DNA of 64,000 nt, taken from Conus ventricosus. Lineage: Eukaryota > Mollusca > Gastropoda > Neogastropoda > Conidae. How positions within the stretch are numbered: position 1 is the first letter of the stretch; each line of letters starts with the position of its first letter. Below the pieces are notes generated by a model. The model was not told the origin of the DNA and ran no database searches. It saw only the letters and a list, made by a program, of their open reading frames with translations. This document shows positions 22,918 to 32,453 of this stretch, piece after piece. The position numbers and the translations under genes were made by a program. The stretch spans positions 50,636,489 through 50,700,488 of the forward strand of contig CM031595.1 in NCBI GenBank assembly GCA_018398815.1. Direction: 5' to 3'.

Positions 22918-23069
22918 CTGTTCTTCAAAAGAGATGACTCGGGTGTGGATTTTCTCCAGGGTGAAGTGGGCCACTGTCTTGGCATCAGGGTCAGACAGGT
23001 GCTCCAGCTGAGAAGCAAAGTCACCCAGGATCTGTCGGGAGATGACCAGGCTCACATTCTCATTCACCA
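22918..23069 (-). CDS. COPS4: COPS4 exon 3
   Basis: 152 nt, acceptor AG at 23071-23070, donor GT at 22917-22916. It encodes '[20 protein letters not shown]', '[19 protein letters not shown]' and '[11 protein letters not shown]'. Human COPS4 has '[19 protein letters not shown]' here; the junction with exon 2 gives Leu instead of Met. Confidence 0.98.
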
Positions 23070-23355
23070 CTGGTAGGGAAAAAAAAAGAGAAAGAGAGAG
23101 AGTCAGAAAAACCCATCCTAAATCTGATTAATTGCTTGCTAAAGTTAATTTGTTTCATGCAATCTTTTTTTTCATTAATCCAGAGTTGATTTTTCTACAT
23201 TAAAAATGTGTAGATTGTGTTGTTCACTTAGCTCAAAAAAGAAAAAATATGACTCAAAATATAAATTTGAAATGGCAAACTCAATGAACTGAATCATACA
23301 GTAATGATGTTAATAAACAGAACAATGAGAAAAAGGGACAATTATTTTTGTTTAA

Positions 23356-23390
23356 CCCTCTAGGTCTGAATATCTGTTAGACTTAGAGGG
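23356..23390. repeat. 35-bp hairpin beside TTAA
   Basis: CCCTCTAGGTCTGA pairs with TTAGACTTAGAGGG across a seven-base loop. TTAA precedes it at 23352-23355, but on the right TTAA comes only after four extra bases. It may be a residue of a TTAA-targeting MITE or chance. Confidence 0.35.
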
Positions 23391-23994
23391 AACATTAATC
23401 AAATTCAAGTTTTAACAATCATAGCCTTCTCAGGTGACACACTGTATTCTGAAATAATCATCATAGCAAACTGGTTCAGGGTACTCATCTAACAGCATCA
23501 TCACACCAATACCCCAAGAACAAGAAGTCAGCTTCTTATGGTAGGCACACAAAGTCCCAATCTTTATGTTGGAAACTCTGGGAATCAGCTAACTGAACTC
23601 GGTACTCTCGCAAATGAGATGACTAAGGAATATACAGAGCACATTCTCTTTTTTTATCCAAACTGCTTGTGTCTGATGATTTTTTTTTTTCCAAAATAAA
23701 ATTTTCAAGACAGTTCATAGCAATAATATCATTGATACAAATGTAAAACATACATTCATCAAAATATGAATATTGCCAATCGTATATTTAATGGGGGGAA
23801 AGGAGGTAGGTTAAGTCTTGAAAAATGAAATTCCAAATGAACTGTAAAGGATCATATTCTAAGTTAGCTTCACATACATTTAGAGGGTGTGTATGTAAGA
23901 GAGAGAGAAATGTGTGTGTGTTTGTGTGTATACGTGTGTGTGTGTGTGTGCGCGCACACACGCACGCACGCATGTATATGCATGTGATATGTGT

Positions 23995-24150
<156 letters not shown>

Positions 24151-24207
24151 GTGTGAGTGTGAGTGTGTCTGTGCGCGAGTATACCAATGTGTGAAGGACC
24201 AGACGAA

Positions 24208-24339
24208 CGAGGGGGTGGGGGAGTGCCCAGAACACACCACCTCACATTCCTCGAGGGGGTGGGGGAGTGCCCAGAACACACCACCTCACATTCCTCGAGG
24301 GGGTGGGGGAGTGCCCAGAACACACCACCTCACATTCCT
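24208..24339 (+). repeat. 44-bp tandem repeat, 3 copies
   Basis: Units start at 24208, 24252 and 24296, each with CGAGGGGGTGGGGGAGTGCC followed by a CCAGAACACACCACC block. Copies are virtually identical, implying a recent duplication. Confidence 0.95.
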
Positions 24340-24687
24340 AACTGGCGGAAATTAAATTTTTGCTATGTTGCCACTCTTTCCCCTCTGAGGATCCCCAGAC
24401 CCTCTTTGGCCCTCCCTCCCTCTTTTCATATTTCTGATCCAGAGAGGGCAGGGGGGAGTATTTTGGGCAGAAGACACCCAACCCCATCCCTACAAAATTT
24501 TGAAAGAAGTTAACACCCCAATCCCACCCCAACCAACCCTGCTCTATTTCACAATAATCACATGTTTTTTGTCATGTTTGCTGTAGTTTTAGGACATGGC
24601 ACATTTCACATTTCCTCCACAAGGGGTGCATTCTCAGATTCTTTGTTAAATACCCCCTCCTCTCATGCAAACAAGTGCAAGCTAACA

Positions 24688-24833
24688 GTTCCTCCATCAT
24701 TAAAACAATCACTCTACAAAGAATTATAAAAAAAAAGAAAGAAAGAAAATGAATGAAAGAGTTCCTCCATCATTAAAACAATCACTCTACAAAGAATTAT
24801 AAAAAAAAGAAAGAAAGAAAATGAATGAAAGAA
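24688..24833 (+). repeat. 73-bp tandem duplication
   Basis: Two adjacent copies begin GTTCCTCCATCATTAAAAC at 24688 and 24761 and end in GAAAGAAAGAAAATGAATG-type purine sequence. They differ by about one A in a homopolymer. Confidence 0.95.
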
Positions 24834-25095
24834 AAGGGATGAAAAAGAAGGCGTTAGAACATAATAAAATCTTTCACTCATACCATGTGAATGCCATCAT
24901 AGTCCGCCTTGAAATGGAACCCTTTTTATTTTATTTTAGATTCTTTATTTTCAAATCTGAATAATAAAGTCTATGGCACAACCAGATGGGACTGACACCA
25001 CTGTCAATTACTGTTAGCATGTGTCCATGATTTTTCACTAGTTTAAAAATCTATTTCAATGTTCCTCAGTTCCTGTCTTTCCACTCAATACCTAC

Positions 25096-25175
25096 ATGCT
25101 TCAACAAAGGCGTGCAAGGATGCCACTCTCTCATCTCCACCTGCTTGGATGATGCCGCGAAGAATCACTTTGTAC
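25096..25175 (-). CDS. COPS4: COPS4 exon 2
   Basis: 80 nt, acceptor AG at 25177-25176 (GTTTCAG), donor GT (GTAGGT) at 25095-25094. It encodes 'YKVILRGIIQAGGDERVASL' then 'HAFVEA', matching human 'YRQILEKAIQLSG...LKAFVEA'. Split codons join exons 1 and 3 in frame. Confidence 0.96.
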
Positions 25176-26299
25176 CTGAAACATGAGCAAGTCTGTCTCA
25201 GTCTCACAAGTGAAAGGGGGCAGTAAAAGTGTCTTGCTGTACATATACAATTGTGCTCAGAAAAATCATAGTTTAGCATTAACAACATAGTAGGCCTATG
25301 CCACAGGTGGAGTGTGTGGCTTTGCCATTGAACACAAACTCAATTTTATTCACTTTCCAGTGCACACCATGTAGTCCAGAAGTGGTATCAAAGGCACTGG
25401 TCAGAGCGAAGTTTCATCTTCACTAGCTCTAGAAAAAGATTTAAAAAAACAAAAACAAAAAACACCACCAACAACAGTTTTAACATGGACTAGCCAAACC
25501 ATTTCCCCGGCTACATGTCGGGGAGATATTAAGTTTTGTACTTTGATTTTGTGCTGTCATCCAAACTTTAAGAAATCTCATTCCCTTTTCCAGAGGAGTA
25601 GGCTACTGTGTGCTAGCAGAAAATGAGAAATGGATGTTGTCATGAATATGAGCACACATACAACAGCGCACCAGGATCTTCCAACTTATGAAGTCGGCTG
25701 CCTCCGGGCAGGGCAACTATCCCCAACCCGGCGGGTCCCCGGATGGCAGATAGGGGGTCGGCCCCCAGATGTGAGGGTTACCTGTGATATAAGTCAGGCT
25801 TGCCTGGTCAAATAAGCAGTCCCGGACCAACTGGCGATGTTCCTACCAGGACCGGGCGGGGTAACAGGTGGCAATGTTACACCATTTCAAATTCCCCATG
25901 TGTCCTGTGACGGGTTCATCATGCGAGTAAGAGCCGCATAAAAACCTCTGGCCCCGGGAAGGAAAACCTCGGAGAAACAAACCAGGGTAGGGGATGCTCA
26001 TCAGCCTTGGTTGGCAAGTCGCCTACGAGAGGGAAACTCAGACGAGAAAACCAATGCCGAAGACAGATGTACTGGGCCCTTGGCACGTAACGGCAGTACA
26101 ACGCATCTACGTCATGGATGGAAAACCTCACAGCTTTTCGATATGGTGCTCTACTAGAGGAGTCCCGCCGGGCTAGTAGAGTGCCGGGCCCTGTGCCTCA
26201 AAAGGGCCCACCCCATGCGTCTGGTGGTCACCACGTCCCGGTGAGAGGAGGCATCAGAGGCGGAGGGAAAATGCTACTGGCCGAAAAACATCTGACCCT

Positions 26300-27000
26300 G
26301 GAGAAACCCCTAGACCATTCAACATTCTCCAGTGGAATGCAGAGGGCGTCTACCACAAAAAGATCCCACTTACCGAGAGATTGTACACAGAAAACATCGA
26401 TGTAGCCTGTATCCAAGAGACACACCTGAAACCCAACCACAGGTTCAGACTCAGAGGTTACCAAACCTTCAAGCTGGACAGAGAAGGAAGACCAAAAGGA
26501 GGAGTGCAGATCTATACTCATCAAGAACAGTATTCCAGCCTCAGAATCTACAGTGGATACAAATCAGGAAGCTGAAATCCACGAATCAAGATCACAGTGA
26601 ACAAGACTGTCATCACCATCTTCAACCTGTACTGCCCATAAGACAAAGAGCTCTCTCTATAGAAAATGGACATACCACCAGAGAACTGCTTAGTAGTAGG
26701 TGACTTTAACAGCCACTCAACCTGTTGGGGTTACAGTTAGAATGACTGAACAGGAGACGAAGTGGAGGACTGGCAGACAAAGAGCAATCTGCTTCTGCTG
26801 AATGATCCAGAAGACCCACCAACCTTCTTCTCTTGCCAATGGCTCACCACGACCACCCCAGATCTTGCCTTTGCCACTGAAGACCTTGCCCAGAAAACCA
26901 GCAGGAAGGTACAGAGCCAGTTGGCAGGCAGCGACCACAGATAAGATAATGTTGCTTATAGCCCAGCCGACCGCAAAGGGCCACATCAGCGACCACAGAC
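26300..27000 (+). pseudogene. LINE 1 AP-endonuclease region
   Basis: Blocks in changing frames are 'NIDVACIQETHLKPNHRFRL', 'GYQTFKLDREGRPKGGVQIY', 'LVVGDFNSHSTCWG', 'PDLAFATEDLAQK' and 'GSDHR'. They correspond to the QET, GDFN and SDH motifs of APE-type LINE endonucleases, which nick target DNA. Internal stops occur near 26573-26760. A 46-bp insertion lies next to the 'GSDHR' motif. Confidence 0.85.
26941..26986 (-). mobile_element. 46-bp retro-insertion with 12-bp target duplication
   Basis: CAGCGACCACAG occurs at 26929-26940 and 26987-26998. The insert begins ATAAGATAATGTTGCTTATA and ends AAAGGGCCACAT. It is a longer version of the 32-bp insert at 14536 and a shorter version of that at 31706. 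Confidence 0.9.
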
Positions 27001-27644
27001 CAGAACGACTGGCCATCAATTTGCAGTACACACCAAGCAATGCCAAGTCCTTTCCCAGATGGAATGACAAGAAGGCGGATTGGGAGATGTTCATGGGCCT
27101 CTCTGACGAGTATTTAAGACCATCAAAGTGGACGATTACAACATCAACAGAGCCACCAAAAGCTTCAACCAAGCCATCCTGAAAGCAGCCTCAGAGGCAA
27201 TTCCACATGGCGCTCGCAAGAACTACAGGCCATATTGGACAGAGGAGCTGCAGGAGCTTGAAGATGAAGTGACAAGGACTAGAGAGGAGGGGAAAGCAAC
27301 CCAACACAAGAAAACAACATCACTCTCAAAGCCTGCACTGCCAAATACAGAAAGGCCTACATCCATGCTGCAAGAACAACCTGGATGGAGAAAACAAAAA
27401 AGCTGAACCTTGACAGAGATGGCAACAAACTCTGGAAACTGACCAAAGCCATAAATAATGAAGAGACAAGGTCAGTGCCTGTCACGCTTCAAAAAGACCA
27501 GGAGATTGTGACAGGGAGAGAGGCAGCAAACTGCTTCATAGAAAGCTATGAGCAGACAAGCAACATCTCTGTGACAGAGGACAGAAAACAACAAGTCCAA
27601 GATGAAATGAAGAATCATCAGGATGACCAAGACCAACTGATTAC

Positions 27645-28971
27645 ATGGACAGGCCTTTCAAACTGAAAGAATTAGAAGAAGCTGCAAAATCTCTACAGGA
27701 CAAAAAATCTCCAGGTCCTGACAAAGTCACCAACGAGGTGCTAAAACACCTCGACACCAAAGCAAAGACCAAACTCTTTGCTCTCTTCAACAACAGCTGG
27801 AAGATGGGGCATGTTCCACAAAGCTGGCAAGAAGCCGACATGGTGCCCATCCATAAGAAGGGCAAAGACAGAGTCAGGGCTGACAGCCATCGCCCCATCA
27901 GCCTCATCAGCTGTGTGGGCAAGCTCCTAGAGCGTATGATCAACTCGCGGCTAGTTTGACACCTGGAGAAGAACAACATCATCACTCTTGAGCAGGCAGG
28001 CTTCCACCAACATCATTCCACTGAGGATCAAGTGACCTACACAGCCCAGAAGATCCAGGATGGCTTTCAGGACAAACAGCATACACTGACGGTGTGGACA
28101 GACATGGAAAAGGTGTATGACAAAGTCTGGAAGGATGGCCTCCAGAGAAAACTCCAGAAGAGTGGTGTGACTGGCTGTATGTACCAATGGATCTCGCTGT
28201 GATGGACCGTTTTTCATTGGGTCGCAAAATTTTCGTGTGACCGTGCTTACCGGAAGATAGTGTCTAGAAGCCGGTTGCGCAGTTAACTGATCCAGCATAC
28301 CCGGTTTACAGCAACACACCGTGAGTAGCAGTCAGTGAACTGCGCAACCGACTTCCGGACACTATCTTCCGGTAAGCACGGTCACATGAAAATTTTGCGA
28401 CCCAATGAAAAACGGTCCGTCACACTCGCAGTACCTGAAAAATAGGAAGGCCCGAGTCCATGTCAATGGAGCATACAGTCGGAAGAAGACACTGAGAGAA
28501 GGAGTCCCTCAAGGAGGTGTCCTCAGCCCTACCCTATTCCTTGTCTTTATCAACGACGTCGTCAAAGATCTGCCACGCAAAGTCCAAGGAGCCATCTATG
28601 CAGACAATCTTGTTCTATGGTGCTCGGAAGAACATCTCACAACTGCAAACTACAGGCTACAGCAGGTGCTGAATGTTCTCGAAAGCTGGACAAAACAGTG
28701 GCTGGTAATAATTAATGCCAAGAAGACCACTTACACTGTTTTCAGCCTCTCACCCAAAGAACAGAAGGCCAACCTGAGCATCAATGGACAAACTCTGCTC
28801 GCTGAAAATAACCCCACGTACCTGGGAGTCACCTTCGACAAACGCCTGACGTCGAAGAAGCAAGCAGAGAAAACAGAATCCAGAGCAAAAGTACGTCTTG
28901 CCCTCACGAAGAAGCTGGAACAACATGGGGTGCAGACAACACAACCCTCAGGAGACTGTACACTGGTAGAG
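27645..28971 (+). pseudogene. LINE 1 reverse transcriptase region
   Basis: Motifs in order: 'LQDKKSPGPDKVTNEVLKHL', 'RPISLISCVGKLLERMINSR', 'LTVWTDMEKVYDKVW', 'REGVPQGGVLSPTLF', 'AIYADNLVLW' and 'TYLGVTFDKRL'. The catalytic YADD is YADN in this copy, so the second Asp is lost. A stop follows 'NSRLV' at 27957, and the frame is interrupted by the MITE at 28198 and the hAT-like element at 28972. Confidence 0.92.
28198..28424. mobile_element. 227-bp MITE with ~92-bp terminal inverted repeats
   Basis: The left arm starts TGTGATGGACCGTTTTTC; the right arm read inward starts TGTGACGGACCGTTTTTC. The arms pair over about 92 bases, leaving only a short central spacer. CTCGC is duplicated at 28193-28197 and 28425-28429. 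Skipping the element and one CTCGC restores the LINE reverse transcriptase reading ('WISQYLKNRK'). No coding capacity. The superfamily is not settled: a 5-bp duplication with a TGTGA terminus fits none I can name with certainty. Confidence 0.92.
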
Positions 28972-29396
28972 CAGGGCTCCCAATGACGCACATATGTGCG
29001 TCTATGACGCACTATGAGCGAAAAGGACGCACTAACAAAACGTGTAGCGAGTCCTGCGGGACGCACTACAAAATCAGGCAAACCCTAAAACGTGCCGCGG
29101 TCAGTGATCAAAGCTGAGCACACCACAAGCTTCGCGCGCGATTGCCTGCCGTCAAATTCAGGACAGCGTGTGCCCGCGAAAGTACAGTAAGCCGAGAAGT
29201 TGCGTAAACACCGATAGGCTCGCCTTGTGGCCCACGTCACTGAACGGTTACTCAGTCGACCGGCTGACTTATTCAGACTGTGGCGCCCGCCGCCACTAAT
29301 TAACCAATTCGATGACTCACAAGTTGTAACAATCGCGTGCACAAGCCTAGGCGAACGAAGCAGAAGGGAAGTTCACGGCTATCGCATCTCGCAAAT

Positions 29397-29576
29397 ATGT
29401 TGTTGCGTCAGTGGTTGGGCGCTCCTAAAAAACGCAAAGAAACATCTTCTGAAGATGCTACAGACAGTGAATCGTCGATTCCTAAAGAAATATGCTCTTT
29501 ACTGTTAGAAACGCGACAAAATCAAGAGGCAAATTGCAACGAAAACTTTAATATGATACCATTTCATTCACAGTAG
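29397..29576 (+). pseudogene. N-terminal transposase exon remnant of the CAGGGCT element
   Basis: The frame starts ATG with 'LLRQWLGAPKKRKETSSED', then 'ATDSESSIPKEI', and stops at 29574-29576. Copy C has the same start ('MSLRQWLGAPKKHKETSSED' at 61024) but is deleted after 'PKEI'; copy B keeps only 'LLQWLGAP'. Short leaders of this 'WL......K' type occur at the N-terminus of many hAT-type transposases and their host derivatives. No zinc finger or catalytic part remains. Confidence 0.55.
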
Positions 29577-29651
29577 ACATATTTCAAAGCGGTTTTTTGC
29601 ATAGCGTTGATTGAAATTTGATCTTTTCAGATAAAACTAAGCACGTATTGT

Positions 29652-30899
29652 CACTGTAAAGTTTTCAAGAGTTTTCGCCCTGGGATCCAGGCACCCGCGC
29701 AAAGGCCTCAATATCGGGTGTGGCCACCTCCAGCAATCACGGTGAGATTGCACCGATTTGGTATGGAGTTGACAAGTCGATCAAGAAAGGCCTGAGGGAC
29801 TTGGTTCCACTGACACTGGATCTCTCGTCTCAGAGCCACAGCATTGTGAGGGCGGTTGGGCTGCTTGTTGATGCGGCGTTTCAGGAAGGCCAACTGTTCG
29901 ATAGGGTTCAATTGAGTCTGGACTTAGAGCAGGCCAGTCCATCATCTGGACATTGTTCTGCTGAAGGAAGGCTTGTGTGACCTGTGCTCTGTGGGCCGGG
30001 GCGTTGTCTTGCTGGAAAACATATTGGCGGCGTCTTGCAAACAAGGGCACTACGACAGGGTGCAGGACCTGTGCTATGTAGCGAAGGGCAGTGACTCCAC
30101 CGCCACGACCTGGCTGCAGGTTGAAGAACACTGGTCCAATGAGTCTGTTGCCACACATTGCCCCCCACATCATGACGGACTGGCCGCCCCACAGGTTGTG
30201 CTGCTGCACGTACTGACCAGCAAAGCGCTGGCCACGAGGACGATACACGTGAACACGCCTGTCAATCTGATCCAGACAGAATCGAACCTCGCTGAACACG
30301 ACAGTTCTCCAGTTTGTGTTCCTGTGCCTGTGAACCCAATTCAACCGGCAGCACGATGCTGTGGCGACAGATAGTGACCATGGTAGGGTCGGCGGCAGTA
30401 CAGCTGGTGGCGTCTGAGAAGCTGCAGGATGATGCTGGGGCAAATTACCCTGTTGCCGGGTCCATGAATCTGTCGTCTCACTGAAGAGGCACTTTGGAAA
30501 GGGTTTGCCCTGAAGCTACGCACCACATATCGCTCCTGGCGAGCAGTGAGGATGCATGGCCGACCAGGTCTGGGGGCATCACGAACAGTCCCAGTGGCTT
30601 GATGGCGATTTGCAAGACGATAAATGTTCGACCGGTGCACATTTAGCGCCCTAGCGACGTCTTGCACTCTGTTTCCAGCCTCCAACATGCCGATGGCTCG
30701 CCAGCGCTCAGGTGACGTCATACGCGGCATCCTTTGATGTTGTGGTGTTGAGGGAGAAAGTAACCTTTTTTGCGAGTTGTTTTTTACCCACTGACACCAA
30801 ACATTGTGGCTTTGCATTTTACTCACCTGTAGTGTGTCCTCTGCTTTTTCACGAGGACACAATTTTCACGTGAATCTGACCTCAGTTAACGATACAGTG
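29652..30899 (-). mobile_element. Tc1/mariner element inside hAT-like copy A
   Basis: The ends read inward as CACTGTAAAGTTTTC (left) and CACTGTATCGTTAAC (right), about 1.25 kb apart, the usual Tc1 size. A TA duplication could not be fixed, so boundaries may be off by some bases. It contains one broken transposase gene on the minus strand. Confidence 0.75.
29708..30730 (-). pseudogene. Tc1-family transposase, frameshifted, first catalytic Asp missing
   Basis: The start 'MPRMTSPERWRAIGMLEAGN' at 30730 leads into paired-type helix-turn-helix DNA-binding domains ('VQDVARALNVHRSNIYRLAN', 'GRPCILTARQERYVVRSF'). A frameshift falls near 30340-30440. The catalytic half follows with 'SVMMWGAMCGNRLIGPVF', 'YVFQQDNAPAHRAQVTQAF' and 'DWPALSPD', then another shift to 'NPIEQLAFLKRRINKQ'. 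The second Asp (QQDNAPAH) and the Glu (NPIE) are present. The first Asp, normally in 'FSDE', is absent: the text is 'VVFSEVRFCLD', consistent with loss of one codon. About 340 residues in all, the family norm. Confidence 0.92.
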
Positions 30900-31171
30900 G
30901 CACTTTGCCGAGTAAGGTGAAAATGCGGCAACTTGGGGACAGGGCCATAACTCCGTCCATGACAAAGTGATCTGCCCGGCTTTTTCGTGATCAGAACAGA
31001 AAAGGCCTAGTTGCACTCAGACACATTTTGCAGTTTGTACAATAACCTGCCAGGCTATGTCGGATTTTCCAAATATTGCAACATTTTGGAGCGGCTGTGT
31101 CGCTTTTCTAAACGTAAAGACCATATCTACAGCAACACCACCTCACAAGAAATGTTTTTTTTTAAGAAATG

Positions 31172-31177
<6 letters not shown>

Positions 31178-31229
<52 letters not shown>
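31178..31229 (+). repeat. (AG)n tract inside hAT-like copy A
   Basis: About 26 AG units. The same position in copy C has about 10 units (61171-61190) and in copy B about 8 (34964-34979 on the other strand). The tract is therefore an internal part of the element that varies in length. Confidence 0.95.
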
Positions 31230-31231
<2 letters not shown>

Positions 31232-31705
31232 CATTTACTCTGAAATGTTCAGATTATCAAGCCGATAATTAAAAAAGCAAGAAATACTACATTTTCTGTA
31301 TTGGTTAATTTTGTTCATGGGACTCTCTATACCCCCTCTGGGACCCTCTATAGCATCAGTGAAGGAGTCCCTGGGACCCCCTGTCTGTCAGTACAAATGG
31401 TAGCCCTGTAGAGTCAGGCCAGTGCTGGAGTATGGCATGACTGCATGGGGCACTACGGCCAAATCCAATTTTGAACGGATCAGCAAGATTCAAAATCAAG
31501 CTACCCGTATCATCACAGGAGCCATGACGTCTAAGCCAATTCAGGAGCTTGAAACCATCACAGAGCTCCAGCCCCTTAAGGACCGCTGAGACACCAAACT
31601 CCTGACCCAGGCTGCCAAGTTCAAGAGGTTGCAAGGCCACCCCATGAAAGACAGACTGTCCCAGCCAACAAAAGGACGGCTGAAGAGAGGGAGCTTTGTA
31701 CACTA

Positions 31706-31761
31706 AGATAAGATAATGTTGCTTATAGCCCAGCCGACCGCAAAGGGCCACATCAGGGCTG
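31706..31761 (-). mobile_element. 56-bp retro-insertion with 13-bp target duplication
   Basis: GCTTTGTACACTA occurs at 31693-31705 and 31762-31774. The insert begins AGATAAGATAATGTTGCTTA and ends GGGCCACATCAGGGCTG. It is the longest of three versions sharing the same 3' end (minus-strand sense, (ATCTT)n). Confidence 0.9.
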
Positions 31762-31826
31762 GCTTTGTACACTAGCGCAGGATCCTAGAATGGCAACATC
31801 AAGATATCCTTGACCATGACCCCAGC

Positions 31827-32453
31827 GTGATACCCCAGTGTTCTGCCGTCCCTCCCTGGAGCGAAGGAACCCCTCCCCTCATCCAGTGCAGGTTCCCTGG
31901 TGTTGGCTCCAAAGATTCCCAAAGCGGCCCTGAAAGAAGGTCCTTCACCCTTAAACACCTCCATACCCAGTTCCCCAAAGAGTCCTGGACTCATGTCTAT
32001 ACTGACGGCTCTGCAGCAGATGCCATTCGAAATGAAGGGGCAAGACTCTATGTCCAATATCCAGGAGGCAGAGAAGAAAAGATCTGCCTCGCTACCGGCC
32101 TGTACTCCACAAATTACAGAGCTGAAGCAGAAGCCCTGAAAACAGCAGCAGCTCACATCGAGGTCAGCCCCTACGCCAGCCACAACGTTGTCTTCCTGAC
32201 CAACGCACTGTCCATCTTGCATGCCCTTCAGTCCATCAGAGATCCAGAGCTCAACCATCTGTCCTCATCTCTCGCCTCCCTCTGCACAAGTCACACAGTC
32301 ACCCTGCAGTGGATTCCCTCCCACTGCAACGTGCTTGGCAATGAGACTGCTGACTCCCTGGCAAAGGAGGGCACTACGAAGGAGCAGATGGACAGATCTA
32401 CCAGCTACCCTGAATCCAGGACCATCATTAAGGCCAAGCTGCAGAACAAGTGA
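31827..32453 (+). pseudogene. LINE 1 RNase H domain
   Basis: Blocks are 'ESWTHVYTDGSAADAIRNEG', 'STNYRAEAEALKTAAAHIE', 'VVFLTNALSILHALQ', 'TVTLQWIPSHCNVLGNE' and 'TADSLAKEG'. These hold the first Asp (TDGS), the Glu (RAEAEAL) and the last Asp (TADSLAK) of RNase H. The third acidic residue, normally 'VFLTDALSVL', is Asn here. RNase H would remove RNA from the cDNA hybrid. A stop at 32451-32453 separates it from the C-terminal Cys/His segment that ends near 32778. Confidence 0.9.

Larger units (their letters stand above)
28972..31408 (+). mobile_element. hAT-like element copy A (CAGGGCT ends) carrying a Tc1 element
   Basis: Ends are CAGGGCTCCCAATG and, from the right, CAGGGCTACCATTTG. TAGAG is duplicated at 28967-28971 and 31409-31413, and removal restores the LINE reading 'LYTGRVRPVLEYG'. 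Near the left end a palindromic CGCACATATGTGCG recurs in all copies. A short frame at 29397-29576 ('LRQWLGAPKKRKETSSED') looks like a transposase N-terminus. A Tc1 element occupies 29652-30899 and an (AG)n tract 31178-31229. Without the Tc1 the copy is about 1.19 kb. Copies B (34784) and C (60600) are shorter and lack different internal parts. Confidence 0.9.

Noticed and set aside
24208..24339. CRISPR-like array (three regularly spaced units)
   Set aside because: The units are contiguous tandem copies without unique spacers, in a eukaryotic intron.
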